The notes beneath the pieces are model-generated. The model ran no database searches. It had not been told where the DNA came from and saw nothing but the letters and a program-made list of their open reading frames with translations. A DNA stretch of 64,000 nucleotides, from the NCBI RefSeq assembly GCF_019038395.1, contig NZ_JAGFXZ010000003.1, positions 1-64,000 of the forward strand, given 5' to 3'. The translations under genes and the position numbers were made by a program. This document shows positions 35,973 to 45,560 of the stretch, in pieces (within the stretch, counting starts at the first letter, position 1; each line of letters begins with the position of its first letter). This DNA comes from Acinetobacter sp. BY419. GTDB lineage: Bacteria; Pseudomonadota; Gammaproteobacteria; Pseudomonadales; Moraxellaceae.

Positions 35973-36002
35973 AAAAGCCTGAAGCCTCATTCGGGCTTTT
36001 TA
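35973..36002 (+). terminator. Terminator after tusDCBE
   Basis: AAAAGCCTGAA pairs with TTCGGGCTTTT over a 6-base loop (GCCTCA), then a T-run. One G-T type mismatch in the stem. Confidence 0.75.
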
Positions 36003-36055
36003 ATGAAATTTATTTCTATATCTAGAATAGTAAAGATACTCATGGCTTGAATTGG

Positions 36056-36538
36056 TCAACTTCGGGTTTGTTCTAGTGTTCGCAAAGCCCGATGCAATTC
36101 ATGATCCATCTCGGGCAGAACTTTCAGCAGAAACTCAATTTGTGCTTTCGCCTCGTCCCGAGTCACCAGTTGGACCTCTACCAGCTTTTGCTGCTTCATA
36201 ATTAACAAACTAACCTGTTGAGGATCTGGCCGTTGTCCCGCACTTAAGGCATTAATGATCTGCGTAAAGTCCAGATACAACTGTTCTTGTTGCTTGAACA
36301 GTTTACTTTGCTTTGCAGCTGCATCAGTCTGTTCTGTTTTCGTCGTTTGATTATTCGCAGGAGAGCCGACCAACGTAGAAATTGCAGACTTTTCAGCTGG
36401 AAGGACTGGATCAGAATAAGCCTGATCATTAAAATTTGTCCGATAGATTTCCTGTCGTATCTGATAGCCTATACCCACTAAAATACCGAACAAGAGCAAC
36501 CCGATCACTACATATAAAAGAATTGTTTTATGATTCAT
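36056..36538 (-). CDS. Membrane-anchored periplasmic protein of unknown function
   Basis: A 160-aa protein with an N-terminal transmembrane or uncleaved signal segment (residues about 5-24, ILLYVVIGLLLFGILVGIGY), a flexible Gln/Thr/Ala linker and a helical C-terminal domain (about 85-160) predicted to be coiled-coil-like. No family is recognised. It lies 61 bases after the beta-propeller gene on the same strand and may be cotranscribed with it. Confidence 0.6.
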   Translation of the reverse strand: MNHKTILLYVVIGLLLFGILVGIGYQIRQEIYRTNFNDQAYSDPVLPAEKSAISTLVGSPANNQTTKTEQTDAAAKQSKLFKQQEQLYLDFTQIINALSAGQRPDPQQVSLLIMKQQKLVEVQLVTRDEAKAQIEFLLKVLPEMDHELHRALRTLEQTRS

Positions 36539-36599
36539 CTTTGTGTCTCCAGCTCAGCAAAGACAGCCTTTATCAAAAAGCTGTCTTTTCGCTAATCGA

Positions 36600-37853
36600 C
36601 TACGGCGTTGACCAGTCTGCTGGCGCATAACCCATCCGAACGCGTTGTGGATGATTCCCTACTGGTACACTCAACACTTTATTACCTGTAGCAAAATCAA
36701 TCACTGTGACTACATCGGTTTCACTTTCGGAAATTACACAGCTACGACCATCCGGGCTGCGCGTCGCCCAATAGGGTTTACCTGCAGAGATCAGTTTCCC
36801 GGCAGTAAGCGTCTTGCGATCTACAATGGTAGCGTAGTTATCCATGGTACCGGCAACACAGAGTTTTTCACCATCAGCACTGATTGACAAACCATGATGA
36901 CGCGAATCATTGACCCATTTTGTCCGGTCTTTCGGGATACTATCACTGCCCGGAAGCTGTCCGATCCGGCTAATTTTGTTCTGATTCAGATCATATTCAA
37001 TCAGACCATTAAAAAATGAAACCTGGGCATACAGTTTGGTTTCATCCTTGCTAAACACCATCGGTCGTACTGAATTAGATAAATCTTTGCGGCCAAAAGC
37101 ATCGAGTGCAGGTCTGAAATCAATTTTTCTGACCACCTGATGCGTATTGGCATCTGCGATAGTGATATAGCGCTTGCCTTTGGTAAAGTCCTGCCATTGT
37201 GCATCCATCGACGTTTCGACATTGCCGATGGCTGAGTTCAGAATTTTGTTGCCGCCATCGAAGTAAATATTTTCATGCGGTTTATCGCCTGTGCTGAAAC
37301 GTCCTAATTCCTTACCCGTATTAATATCCAGTACATGCACCACATTTCCTGAAGAGGCAGATACTGCAACCCGCTGCCCATCTGGTGATACCGCCATATG
37401 GTCGGCACGGAAACCTTCTACATGCGTACGCCAGTTAATCTTGCCAGTTTTGATATTGATTGAAACTACATCCGCAAAACTTGGCCGCGATGCGACCACT
37501 GATTGACCATCTGGAGTAGAGTACATATCATCTACCAGCTGATCATTGCCCTCACCGGCTGTAGCCTGGATATAAGTATAGGCAATCAGCTTGATTGGAT
37601 TAAGATGGATTTCTTTCAGACGCTCTTTACGGTCAGGAATCATGTTAATGACGCCAATTTTGCCAAAATCACCCGATGGACGAATCACGGTAACCGTTCC
37701 ATCCCAATTATTTCCAACAAAGAAAACCTGCTGTGAATTGGCGGGTGCAGCTGAAGGTGCAGAAGCGGCCTGTACACTTGGCAACGCAGATAGCATAGCC
37801 ATCGCAGACAATGTCAGACAGAACTGTGGCCATTTTTTATTTTGAATTTTCAT
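36600..37853 (-). CDS. Secreted YVTN-type beta-propeller protein
   Basis: A 417-aa exported protein with a signal peptide (residues about 12-29, cleavage near VQA-AS). It has repeats typical of YncE/YVTN beta-propellers: FFVGNNWDGTVTVIRPSG, MAVSPDGQRVAVSASSGNVVHVLDI, and VVTVIDFATGNKVLSVPVGNHPQ. Blades run from about residue 40 to the end. Such proteins are periplasmic or surface-bound; function is often unknown, sometimes linked to metal or DNA binding. No Cys or heme motif is visible. Confidence 0.75.
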   Translation of the reverse strand: MKIQNKKWPQFCLTLSAMAMLSALPSVQAASAPSAAPANSQQVFFVGNNWDGTVTVIRPSGDFGKIGVINMIPDRKERLKEIHLNPIKLIAYTYIQATAGEGNDQLVDDMYSTPDGQSVVASRPSFADVVSINIKTGKINWRTHVEGFRADHMAVSPDGQRVAVSASSGNVVHVLDINTGKELGRFSTGDKPHENIYFDGGNKILNSAIGNVETSMDAQWQDFTKGKRYITIADANTHQVVRKIDFRPALDAFGRKDLSNSVRPMVFSKDETKLYAQVSFFNGLIEYDLNQNKISRIGQLPGSDSIPKDRTKWVNDSRHHGLSISADGEKLCVAGTMDNYATIVDRKTLTAGKLISAGKPYWATRSPDGRSCVISESETDVVTVIDFATGNKVLSVPVGNHPQRVRMGYAPADWSTP

Positions 37854-38058
37854 CCCTTATGCTCCGCATAATAATTTATATTTTTGTTTTTATTCCTTAT
37901 TGTATACACAGTCAGGCTGTGTTTTCACGTCTCTAATATACAAATGTATAAGATGATTTACTGTTATTTCCGACCAAAAAATCTGAAGCTGGTTTAAATC
38001 TATCGCTTCAGATCCTATGAATTAAGTAAGCATTAAGTGAGAGCATCGCGCTTTGATC

Positions 38059-38526
38059 TTACGTATCCAGCACATCGACAAACTGTGCATTGAGCACTTT
38101 GGCAAGATCAGCCGGTTTTAACCCAATATCTAATCCTCTTTTACCACCACTCACATAAATCTTATCTAACTGTTCTGCGCTGGCATCAATCACCGTTTTT
38201 AAACATTTCTTTTGGCCAACTGGACTAATTCCCCCCACCAGATAACCGGTCAAGCGTTCGGCATGTTTAGGATCGGCCATCTGGAGTTTTTTACATCCCA
38301 AGGCCTGTGCTACTTTTTTCAGGTTAAGCTGATGATGTACCGGCAATACGGCAACAAAATACTGTTTCCCATCCGTGACCAATAAGGTTTTAAAAACTTC
38401 TTCCACCGAAAGCCCAAGCCTTTCAGCAGCTTCCAGTCCGAAACTTTTAGCATTGGCATCATGTTCATATTCATGAATGCTGTATTCAATTTTATTGGCT
38501 TTTAATAGTTTGCATGCAGGTGTCAT
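38059..38526 (-). CDS. ybaK: Cys-tRNA(Pro)/Cys-tRNA(Cys) deacylase YbaK
   Basis: A 155-aa YbaK/EbsC-fold protein that hydrolyses mischarged Cys-tRNA(Pro) in trans. Recognised segments are [38 protein letters not shown] with the catalytic Lys region, and [10 protein letters not shown]. The length is typical. It is cytoplasmic and stands alone. Confidence 0.92.
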   Translation of the reverse strand: MTPACKLLKANKIEYSIHEYEHDANAKSFGLEAAERLGLSVEEVFKTLLVTDGKQYFVAVLPVHHQLNLKKVAQALGCKKLQMADPKHAERLTGYLVGGISPVGQKKCLKTVIDASAEQLDKIYVSGGKRGLDIGLKPADLAKVLNAQFVDVLDT

Positions 38527-39485
38527 AGAAAGTCTTGTTTGAAGCGAATCACATGATGAGATAAATATTAACTCAAGAAGTTAATTTAGATAAGGAACCT
38601 ATCAAGCAAATTTTGCTTCAAGCCTGTATTTCGCTTCACTCAGACTCATTTTGTTCAATGGTTAGTTCCCTCACTACTTTTAAACTTTTCTGCGAAGAGA
38701 ATAACGCGCAAAATAGCAGCAAATATATGCGTTTTTGCCACTATCTATAGGCTGAGCTAGTCATCACTGACCTGTCTAGAAGCCTCAAAGATGAACACAT
38801 TCGTCACTTCATTCATCTCTAAACACCATACATATAACTCAAGCGTTTTATCTTCACCCTGCTGAGTTTCAATCTTGATTCTTGGAAGATTAAGTACATT
38901 CTTGTACAACACTTAGCATGGATAACTGAATTTAAAATGGTGTAATTAATTTCCATATCCTGGCAGGATATGCCTATAAAAATTCAAGCAAGAATATAAG
39001 AAACATTATTAAATTATTGCTTTATATTGTATTTTCAAGGTTTCACCCTATACTCAACGCCAGATATCAGCTTTTATATAAAGAAAATAACCGAAAAAAT
39101 CTTAAAGCCTAACACCGCCAATTTCCAACGTCATCAAAATCAAATATGGTAGTCAGATCAGCCAGACAATGAAGTCTAAAAGACTTAAAATATGACGAAA
39201 TGGAAGAATTTAGCGTTAATATGGAGGTACAGTTACATAAAGGATATTAACTGTTTTTGCCAATTGAGCTTACAATGAAAATAATCCGAACATCCAAGGA
39301 ATTGTAATTTTTTAACATTGCCAAATCTCTGCAAAGTTTTCATTATAGCGCCACTGTTTGCTATATGCTTTCTACGTCAATTCAAAGAAATTATAAATAG
39401 TAATGTAGAAAATCATGCAATAATAAGCAGAGTTTGCAGACATCTTGTAGACAAACCCCGATACTTTTTAATTGGAGCATGCTGG
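38527..39485. other. Long spacer before aroQ
   Basis: About 960 bases with no standard gene. It holds a short minus-strand frame (38757-38912) described separately. An open frame at 39318 runs into aroQ but has no family similarity before the aroQ start. No RNA gene, repeat or terminator is evident. Confidence 0.4.
38757..38912 (-). pseudogene. Short coding relic
   Basis: A 51-codon frame opening with GTG and containing LPRIKIETQQGEDKTLEL, then YVWCLEMNEVTNVFIFEA. The composition (mixed acidic, aromatic and aliphatic) looks protein-like rather than random. It has no ribosome-binding site, and no frame continues upstream, so it may be the remaining tail of a decayed gene. Unrecognised. Confidence 0.25.
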
Positions 39486-39941
39486 ATGAGTTCGACCATT
39501 TTGGTTATTCATGGACCGAATTTAAACTTGCTTGGGAAGCGCGAACCAGAAGTTTATGGTTACCTTAGTCTTGACGATATTAATCAGCAACTGATTGCCC
39601 AGGCTCAACAGGCTACATTACAACTAGATACTTTCCAGAGCAACTGGGAAGGCGCTATTGTTGACCGAATTCACCAAGCCCAGCAAGACGGCGTTCACTA
39701 TATCATTATTAATCCGGCAGCATTGACCCATACCTCTGTTGCGGTTCGCGATGCCCTTCTTGGTGTTGCCATTCCTTTTATTGAAGTCCATCTGTCTAAT
39801 GTTCATGCACGTGAGGCGTTCCGCCATCATTCGTACTTGTCGGATAAAGCAATCGGTGTGATCTGTGGTCTAGGTGCAAAAGGTTATGCTGCTGCCCTCG
39901 ACTATGTCATTGAAAAAATACAACCTTCTACACAATCTTAA
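39486..39941 (+). CDS. aroQ: Type II 3-dehydroquinate dehydratase AroQ
   Basis: A 151-aa type II dehydroquinase that converts 3-dehydroquinate to 3-dehydroshikimate in the shikimate pathway. Motifs include [17 protein letters not shown] with the catalytic Tyr, [33 protein letters not shown] and a C-terminal GLGAKGY. The start is ATG 39486 ([11 protein letters not shown]) with GGAG 8 bases upstream; 56 extra codons upstream in the same frame are not family-like. It forms an operon with accB and accC. Confidence 0.95.
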   Translation: MSSTILVIHGPNLNLLGKREPEVYGYLSLDDINQQLIAQAQQATLQLDTFQSNWEGAIVDRIHQAQQDGVHYIIINPAALTHTSVAVRDALLGVAIPFIEVHLSNVHAREAFRHHSYLSDKAIGVICGLGAKGYAAALDYVIEKIQPSTQS

Positions 39942-39957
39942 TTAGGAATACTGTCTC

Positions 39958-40374
39958 ATGGATATCCGTAAAATCAAGAAACTCATCGACTTGATGATTG
40001 AATCTGACTTACAGGCGATCGAAGTTAAAGAAGGCGATCAATCGATTGCATTAACTCGTCGCAATCCAGTGGTTGCAGCAGCTGTTCCTGCAATGCCTGC
40101 ACCAGCAGCCGAAGCACCAGCAGTAAAATCACCTCGCGGTGCAGTTGAAACATCACCAATGGTCGGCGTGTTCTATGCAGCACCAAGTCCAGGTGAACCA
40201 ACATTTGTAAAAGTAGGCCAAACCGTTTCTGCAGGCGATACGCTTGGTATTATCGAAGCAATGAAAATCATGAACCCAATTGAAGCAACTCAAAGCGGCG
40301 TGATTGAAGAAATTCTGGTGAAAAATGGTGAAGTGATTCAATTCGGTCAACCACTTTTCCGCTACCGCGCTTAA
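39958..40374 (+). CDS. accB: Biotin carboxyl carrier protein AccB
   Basis: A 138-aa biotin carboxyl carrier protein of acetyl-CoA carboxylase. The C-terminal biotinyl domain has the EAMKIMNPIEA motif whose Lys receives biotin. The N-terminal helix (MDIRKIKKLIDLMIESDLQ) is followed by an Ala/Pro-rich linker (about residues 40-60). It lies 16 bases after aroQ and 21 bases before accC. Confidence 0.97.
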   Translation: MDIRKIKKLIDLMIESDLQAIEVKEGDQSIALTRRNPVVAAAVPAMPAPAAEAPAVKSPRGAVETSPMVGVFYAAPSPGEPTFVKVGQTVSAGDTLGIIEAMKIMNPIEATQSGVIEEILVKNGEVIQFGQPLFRYRA

Positions 40375-40395
40375 TCACCCCGGGGACTTATTATA

Positions 40396-41760
40396 ATGTT
40401 GCAAAAAGTTTTAATTGCAAACCGTGGTGAAATTGCATTACGCATCACCCGGGCTTGCAGAACTTTAGGGATCAAAACTGTAGGTGTCTATTCTGACGCA
40501 GACAAGGACCTGATGCATTTGCGTTTCTGTGATGAAGCAGTATGTATTGGTCCTGGCGCGAGCAGTGACAGCTACCTGAATATTCCTGCGATTATTACAG
40601 CTGCAGAAATTACTGGTGCAGATGCCATCCATCCTGGTTATGGATTTCTCGCTGAAAATGCGGAATTTGCTGAAATTGTAGAAAATTCTGGTTTTATCTT
40701 TATTGGTCCACGTCCGGAACATATCCGTTTGATGGGGAACAAGGTTTCTGCGATTACCGCAATGCGTAAAGCAGGTGTACCGACTGTACCCGGCTCTGCC
40801 CATGCAGTGACACCGAACAATGCCATGGCTGAAGCAAAAGAGATCGGTTTTCCACTGATTGTCAAAGCTGCTTCTGGTGGTGGGGGGCGTGGTATGCGTA
40901 TTGTAGAAAATGTCGATACCCTGCTCGAATCTGTTCAGGCTGCACAGCGTGATGCGGAAATGTGGTTTGGTGATGATACGGTCTATATGGAACGTTTCCT
41001 GCAAAAGCCACGTCACGTTGAAGTGCAAGTGTTGGCTGATGGTAATGGCCATGCAATTCATCTGTATGATCGTGACTGTTCACTACAGCGCCGCCATCAG
41101 AAAGTACTGGAAGAAGCTCCAGCACCGAACTTACCTGAACAAGCACGTGCTGACATTTTAGAAGCCTGTGTAAATGCATGTAAGCTGATGCAATATCGTG
41201 GTGCAGGTACATTCGAATTCTTGTTTGAAGATGATGAATTCTTCTTCATTGAAATGAATACGCGTGTTCAGGTTGAACACCCGGTGACTGAAATGGTCAC
41301 GGGTATCGATATTATCGAACAGCAATTACGTATTGCTGGTGGTTTAGGTCTCGATATTCAGCAAGAAGACGTCAAGGTTCTGGGACATGCGATTGAATGC
41401 CGTATTAACGCAGAAGATCCATCGACCTTCTTGCCTTCACCAGGCAAGATTGAAAACTTCTATGCACCAGGTGGTGCAGGTATCCGTTTAGATTCACATG
41501 TCTATCCAGGCTATAGCATTCCACCCTATTATGATTCGATGATTGCTAAACTGATTGCGCATGGCAAGGATCGCGAAACCTCTATTTCTCGAATGAGAAA
41601 TGCTCTGGAAGAAATGATTCTGACTGGCGTGAAAACCAATATTCCTTTGCATAAGGACCTAATCCTTCAGGATAAAAACTTTTGCAAACAGGCAATGGAT
41701 ATCCATTATCTGGAAAAACACTTGTTAAAGCAGCTTGAAGGTGCTGAAGACAAAGCCTGA
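40396..41760 (+). CDS. accC: Biotin carboxylase AccC
   Basis: A 454-aa biotin carboxylase of acetyl-CoA carboxylase with an ATP-grasp fold. It starts [20 protein letters not shown] and has [14 protein letters not shown], the glycine-rich ATP loop [14 protein letters not shown], and [20 protein letters not shown]. It carboxylates the biotin on AccB, the committed step of fatty-acid synthesis. The length is near the family's 450 residues; no domain is missing. Confidence 0.97.
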   Translation: MLQKVLIANRGEIALRITRACRTLGIKTVGVYSDADKDLMHLRFCDEAVCIGPGASSDSYLNIPAIITAAEITGADAIHPGYGFLAENAEFAEIVENSGFIFIGPRPEHIRLMGNKVSAITAMRKAGVPTVPGSAHAVTPNNAMAEAKEIGFPLIVKAASGGGGRGMRIVENVDTLLESVQAAQRDAEMWFGDDTVYMERFLQKPRHVEVQVLADGNGHAIHLYDRDCSLQRRHQKVLEEAPAPNLPEQARADILEACVNACKLMQYRGAGTFEFLFEDDEFFFIEMNTRVQVEHPVTEMVTGIDIIEQQLRIAGGLGLDIQQEDVKVLGHAIECRINAEDPSTFLPSPGKIENFYAPGGAGIRLDSHVYPGYSIPPYYDSMIAKLIAHGKDRETSISRMRNALEEMILTGVKTNIPLHKDLILQDKNFCKQAMDIHYLEKHLLKQLEGAEDKA

Positions 41761-41772
41761 ATCAAAGTTCAT

Positions 41773-41802
41773 AAAAAAACCGCTATCATTAGCGGTTTTT
41801 TT
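41773..41802 (+). terminator. Terminator after accC
   Basis: AAAAACCGCTA pairs with TAGCGGTTTTT over a 4-base loop, ending in a T-run. It may work both ways because the next gene (41815-42303) converges. Confidence 0.85.
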
Positions 41803-41814
41803 ATTGTTGACCAT

Positions 41815-42303
41815 TTAAGGCAATATACGTCTAAGTACGGCAAAACATTGTTCGGCCTTGTCATTGGCGCAGAAGTTAATTGTGTAGGGGTTTTGCCAGT
41901 TCACAAAATACTGTGAAATTTCTCCAGATTGGTCAACCTGATTGCCTGAGCAGTCTTTTTCATTATTGTCATATTTCACTTGAAGAATCAGTGCTGGAAT
42001 CTGCTGCGATGGGTCCTGTGCCGGCTGATAGTCATACAACCCTGAGGTCCATTCGTCGCCACTTTTAATCACCACATTATTATTGCCTTTAAAATTATAA
42101 TATTCGATACATTTTTTATTATTCGGAATTTCCATTCCCCACAATCCGACAATTTCTGGACGGGTTTTCACGGTAAATGTATTTGGGATTGCAGCAGCTT
42201 TAGCAGGAGCGCTCACTGGTTTTTTATTTTCTGTCGCCATTAGCCAAGGTGAGCTCATGAGTAAGATAAGGCTAAGACATATTTTTTTCATATTTACCGG
42301 CAT
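41815..42303 (-). CDS. Small secreted protein of unknown function
   Basis: A 162-aa exported protein with a signal peptide (hydrophobic core about residues 6-20, cleavage near LMA-TE). The mature part contains WGMEIPNNKKCIEYYNFKG, with further cysteines in NEKDCSGN, INFCAND and AEQCFAVL that may pair as disulfides. ATG 42303 or the ATG at 42291 (MKKICLSLILL) is the start. Not recognised beyond similarity to Acinetobacter hypothetical proteins. Converges with accC. Confidence 0.65.
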   Translation of the reverse strand: MPVNMKKICLSLILLMSSPWLMATENKKPVSAPAKAAAIPNTFTVKTRPEIVGLWGMEIPNNKKCIEYYNFKGNNNVVIKSGDEWTSGLYDYQPAQDPSQQIPALILQVKYDNNEKDCSGNQVDQSGEISQYFVNWQNPYTINFCANDKAEQCFAVLRRILP

Positions 42304-42573
42304 CTTTTTAACAATTAACTCTAAATTATCATATTTTTTGCGATTATGTCCTGCTCTAACGCAATTTCAATACAGAGTCGAAGTTATTTATCATATTGTT
42401 TAAAAACATAGATTTCTTTTCTGGTTTTTTTTGTATATATTTCGTATATAAGATTCTTAACAAATTGTATTAATAACAAATCAATCAAACAATAAAATTA
42501 TATTTTGGGTCAAACCTAATGGCTGAACAAAGTGATCATTCACACTTAGAAATTTGAATATAGGATTTTAAAT

Positions 42574-44004
42574 TTGCAATTAACTCGAATAACAGAACAA
42601 CAATTAAATCATGAAACCTATGCTTATTTTGTCATTGTTTTCGCTATTTTAGTGTGTTGTTTTATTGGCATAGCAACCAGACCGCTGGAGTACCTAGCCT
42701 TATTATGGCCGGCCAATGCAGCCTTGTTGGCCCTATTTTTGCGCTTTCCACATTTAAACAATCTGGGAGGCTGGCTCGGTGCATTCAGTGCTTTTATGTT
42801 TGCAGATCTGGTTACCGGGAATAATCTGCTGCAAAGCCTTTTTCTTACCCTTGCCAATCTGATCAGCACCATTGTTTCGATATTCTTTATCCGTTATTTC
42901 AAGATTAATTACAAATATTATAATACCGGTTATACCTTCGTTCATTTATTTGGCATCTTCGCTTTTGCAGGCTGTCTGGCCAGTGCGGCTTTTGCTGTTA
43001 TCACCTTACCGAACCTACCCCATTCATTCATGAACAAAGAAAAATTATGGATTGATTTTGGTCTGTGGTGGACCGGTGAAATGGTGAATTATATTGTGGT
43101 TCTCCCTTTAATCTTGGCATTCCCCAGAATAAAAGACATTCAGTATTTTTTTAAAAACCGTCGTCAAAAACCTAACCATTTTAGCTATTTTTTACCCGCG
43201 TCTACGGTGGTGGCCTGTGTCATTCTCACCAATCTTTTCGCAGGTCCGGGTGCTATGCTTTACCCTTTGGCTGCACTAATCTGGGCTGCATTGACCTATC
43301 GCCTGTTTACCATGACCGTGATCAATGCCTTTGTGATTATCTTGACCTATTACAGCCTGACGCAGTTTTATGCGACCAATCACACTACCCTGGCAGACTC
43401 TACAATTTATATTTCACTGCGGATCGGGCTGTTTATGCTGGCCCTATCTCCGCTCATTCTGTGCATTATCAGCCAGAACCGGAATGAACTGTTTAAACGG
43501 GTCTTGTATCTGGCCAATCACGACAGTCTGACCCGTACTATGAATCGTCATTTCTTCTTTCAGAAAGGCGAATATTTACTGCAATATGCCAAGAGGATGG
43601 AGTTTTCAGTCATCATGCTGGATATTGACCACTTCAAACGCCTGAATGATCATTTTGGCCATCATGTGGGCGATAAAGTCCTGCAACACTTTGCGCAAAT
43701 TGTACGTAGCAATTTACGCGCTCAAGACCTGTTTGCACGGATTGGCGGAGAAGAATTTGTACTTTTACTCTGGAATACCGAACCTGCAGAAGCACGCATT
43801 ATTGCGGAACGGATTCGAGATCTCGTAGAAAAAACCCCGATGCATCAATCGGATGGCTCTCCTCTCTATATTACGGTGAGTGTAGGCATTACCCATCAAA
43901 ATGCACCACAGTCCCAAGACCTGCAAAATCTGATCAATATTGCAGACCAAGCCTTATATCAGGCCAAGCATCTTGGGCGCAATCAGGTGGTGCTTGCATC
44001 TTAA
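42574..44004 (+). CDS. MASE1-GGDEF diguanylate cyclase
   Basis: A 476-aa membrane-bound cyclase. The N-terminal half is a MASE1 sensor with about eight transmembrane helices (residues about 17-300). The C-terminal GGDEF domain makes c-di-GMP; the active-site motif is GGEEF (RIGGEEFVLLLW), and an I-site RxxD (RAQD) lies five residues upstream, so product inhibition is expected. The start is TTG at 42574 with AGGA upstream; no in-frame ATG lies before the first helix. It has no EAL domain. The signal it senses is unknown. Confidence 0.88.
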   Translation: MQLTRITEQQLNHETYAYFVIVFAILVCCFIGIATRPLEYLALLWPANAALLALFLRFPHLNNLGGWLGAFSAFMFADLVTGNNLLQSLFLTLANLISTIVSIFFIRYFKINYKYYNTGYTFVHLFGIFAFAGCLASAAFAVITLPNLPHSFMNKEKLWIDFGLWWTGEMVNYIVVLPLILAFPRIKDIQYFFKNRRQKPNHFSYFLPASTVVACVILTNLFAGPGAMLYPLAALIWAALTYRLFTMTVINAFVIILTYYSLTQFYATNHTTLADSTIYISLRIGLFMLALSPLILCIISQNRNELFKRVLYLANHDSLTRTMNRHFFFQKGEYLLQYAKRMEFSVIMLDIDHFKRLNDHFGHHVGDKVLQHFAQIVRSNLRAQDLFARIGGEEFVLLLWNTEPAEARIIAERIRDLVEKTPMHQSDGSPLYITVSVGITHQNAPQSQDLQNLINIADQALYQAKHLGRNQVVLAS

Positions 44005-44053
44005 ACTAAAATCATCTACAACCTTGAAACAGCGTCAACGCTAGGGAATGGCA

Positions 44054-45544
44054 ATGAAATTTGAAGAATATCTGCAATATGATGGTTTAGGACTGGCCGA
44101 ACTGGTCGCCAATAAACAAGTACATTCAAGTGAACTATTATCTGTTGCTCTAGAACGCAGCTCAACTGCCAACCCTGAGCTGAATGCGATTATTATCCCG
44201 ATGCATGAACATGCGTTAAAACGTAGCCAGCAAAATCTGTCCGGGCCTTTTGCCGGCGTGCCTTTTCTGGTCAAGGATCTGTTCCAGGAATATGCAGGTT
44301 ATCCAACTTCTTATGGCTGTCAGGGCTTAAAACGTATCGGTTATATTGCCGAAACCAATGCAGAGATTGTCAATCGTTGGGAAAAAGCCGGTATCGTGAC
44401 TTTTGGACGTACCAATACCCCGGAATTTGGCATTAAAGGCATTACCGAGCCGGATGCCTGGGGTAGCTGTAAAAATCCGTGGAATTTACAGCATAATAGT
44501 GGTGGCTCTTCAGGTGGTTCAGCTTCTGCCGTAGCTGCTGGAATTGTGCCGATTGCAGGTGCTGGTGATGGTGGGGGCTCAATCCGTATCCCCGCTTCCT
44601 ATTGCGGCCTGTTTGGCCTAAAACCAAGTCGTGGCCGAACGCCTTGGGGACCACAAATGAGTGAAGCCATGCATGGCGCTGCAATTCAGCATGTATTAAC
44701 AAAAACAGTGCGAGATAGTGCTGCGATGCTGGATGCCACACATGGTGAAGATCACAGTTCGCTGTTTCAGATCCAGCGTCCTCAGCAACATTATCTGGAT
44801 GTGATTCAGCAGCCGCTGAAAAAGCTGAAAATTGCGTTTAGCACTGATTCAACTATTGGTACGCCTGTCTCTCAAGATGCGATCAAAGCCATCGAACAAA
44901 CAGCAAAATTGCTGGAATCTTTGGGCCATGAAGTGGTCGAAGACCGTCCAGCCATTGATGGAATGCAACTGGCCAAGGATTTTATTACCACCTGGTTTAG
45001 CCAGTTTTCATTTATGCTGGATGAAATCCAGAAAAGCTACCCGTCCAAATCAAATGATTTTGAACTGGATTCTTTAGCGTTAGCAGCTTTTGGGGCTAAA
45101 ACCAGCGCGATTGAATATATTCAGAACCTGAATAACTGGGGCCAGTACGTGACCCAAATGAATCATTTCTTTGATGATTATGATCTCTATCTGACGCCGG
45201 CAACGGCGACCGTGGCTCCAAAAAATGGTGAGGTCAAAACACCCGCCTGGCAAAAACCAATCCTGAAGGCTTTATTGGGGGTGGGTAAAGCACATTTACT
45301 GGCACAAGGAAAACTGGTTGATCAGATCGTGAAAGAAAACCTGAAATGGGTTCCTTTCACCCAACTGGCCAATATTACCGGACTGCCAGCCATGTCTGTA
45401 CCGTTGTACTGGAATGACAAAAATCTGCCGCTCGGCTCGCAATTTATTGCACCATTTGCCCGTGAAGATCTGCTGCTACAACTGGCAGCTCAATTGGAGC
45501 AGGCACAGCCGTGGTTTGGGCAATATTCCAAAATTCGTATTTAA
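44054..45544 (+). CDS. Amidase-signature family hydrolase
   Basis: A 496-aa amidase-signature enzyme from ATG 44054, which has AGGGA 6 bases upstream; ATG 44048 would add two residues. The Ser-cisSer-Lys triad is visible: Lys in PFLVKDLFQ, Ser in the GGSSGGSASAVAAG block, and the catalytic Ser in DGGGSIRIPAS. It hydrolyses an amide, but the substrate is not known. It is unlikely to be GatA, since no gatB or gatC gene is beside it and the C-terminal part is unlike it. Confidence 0.85.
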   Translation: MKFEEYLQYDGLGLAELVANKQVHSSELLSVALERSSTANPELNAIIIPMHEHALKRSQQNLSGPFAGVPFLVKDLFQEYAGYPTSYGCQGLKRIGYIAETNAEIVNRWEKAGIVTFGRTNTPEFGIKGITEPDAWGSCKNPWNLQHNSGGSSGGSASAVAAGIVPIAGAGDGGGSIRIPASYCGLFGLKPSRGRTPWGPQMSEAMHGAAIQHVLTKTVRDSAAMLDATHGEDHSSLFQIQRPQQHYLDVIQQPLKKLKIAFSTDSTIGTPVSQDAIKAIEQTAKLLESLGHEVVEDRPAIDGMQLAKDFITTWFSQFSFMLDEIQKSYPSKSNDFELDSLALAAFGAKTSAIEYIQNLNNWGQYVTQMNHFFDDYDLYLTPATATVAPKNGEVKTPAWQKPILKALLGVGKAHLLAQGKLVDQIVKENLKWVPFTQLANITGLPAMSVPLYWNDKNLPLGSQFIAPFAREDLLLQLAAQLEQAQPWFGQYSKIRI

Positions 45545-45560
45545 TGCTAGGAAGATATTT

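Noticed and set aside
39318..39485. 56-codon N-terminal extension of aroQ
   Set aside because: The family start is at 39486 with a ribosome-binding site; the extension has no similarity to known dehydroquinases.
40465..41061. 198-aa open frame antisense to accC
   Set aside because: It lies entirely inside the strongly recognised biotin carboxylase gene, is rich in His/Cys/Arg from reversed codons, and has no ribosome-binding site; a shadow frame.
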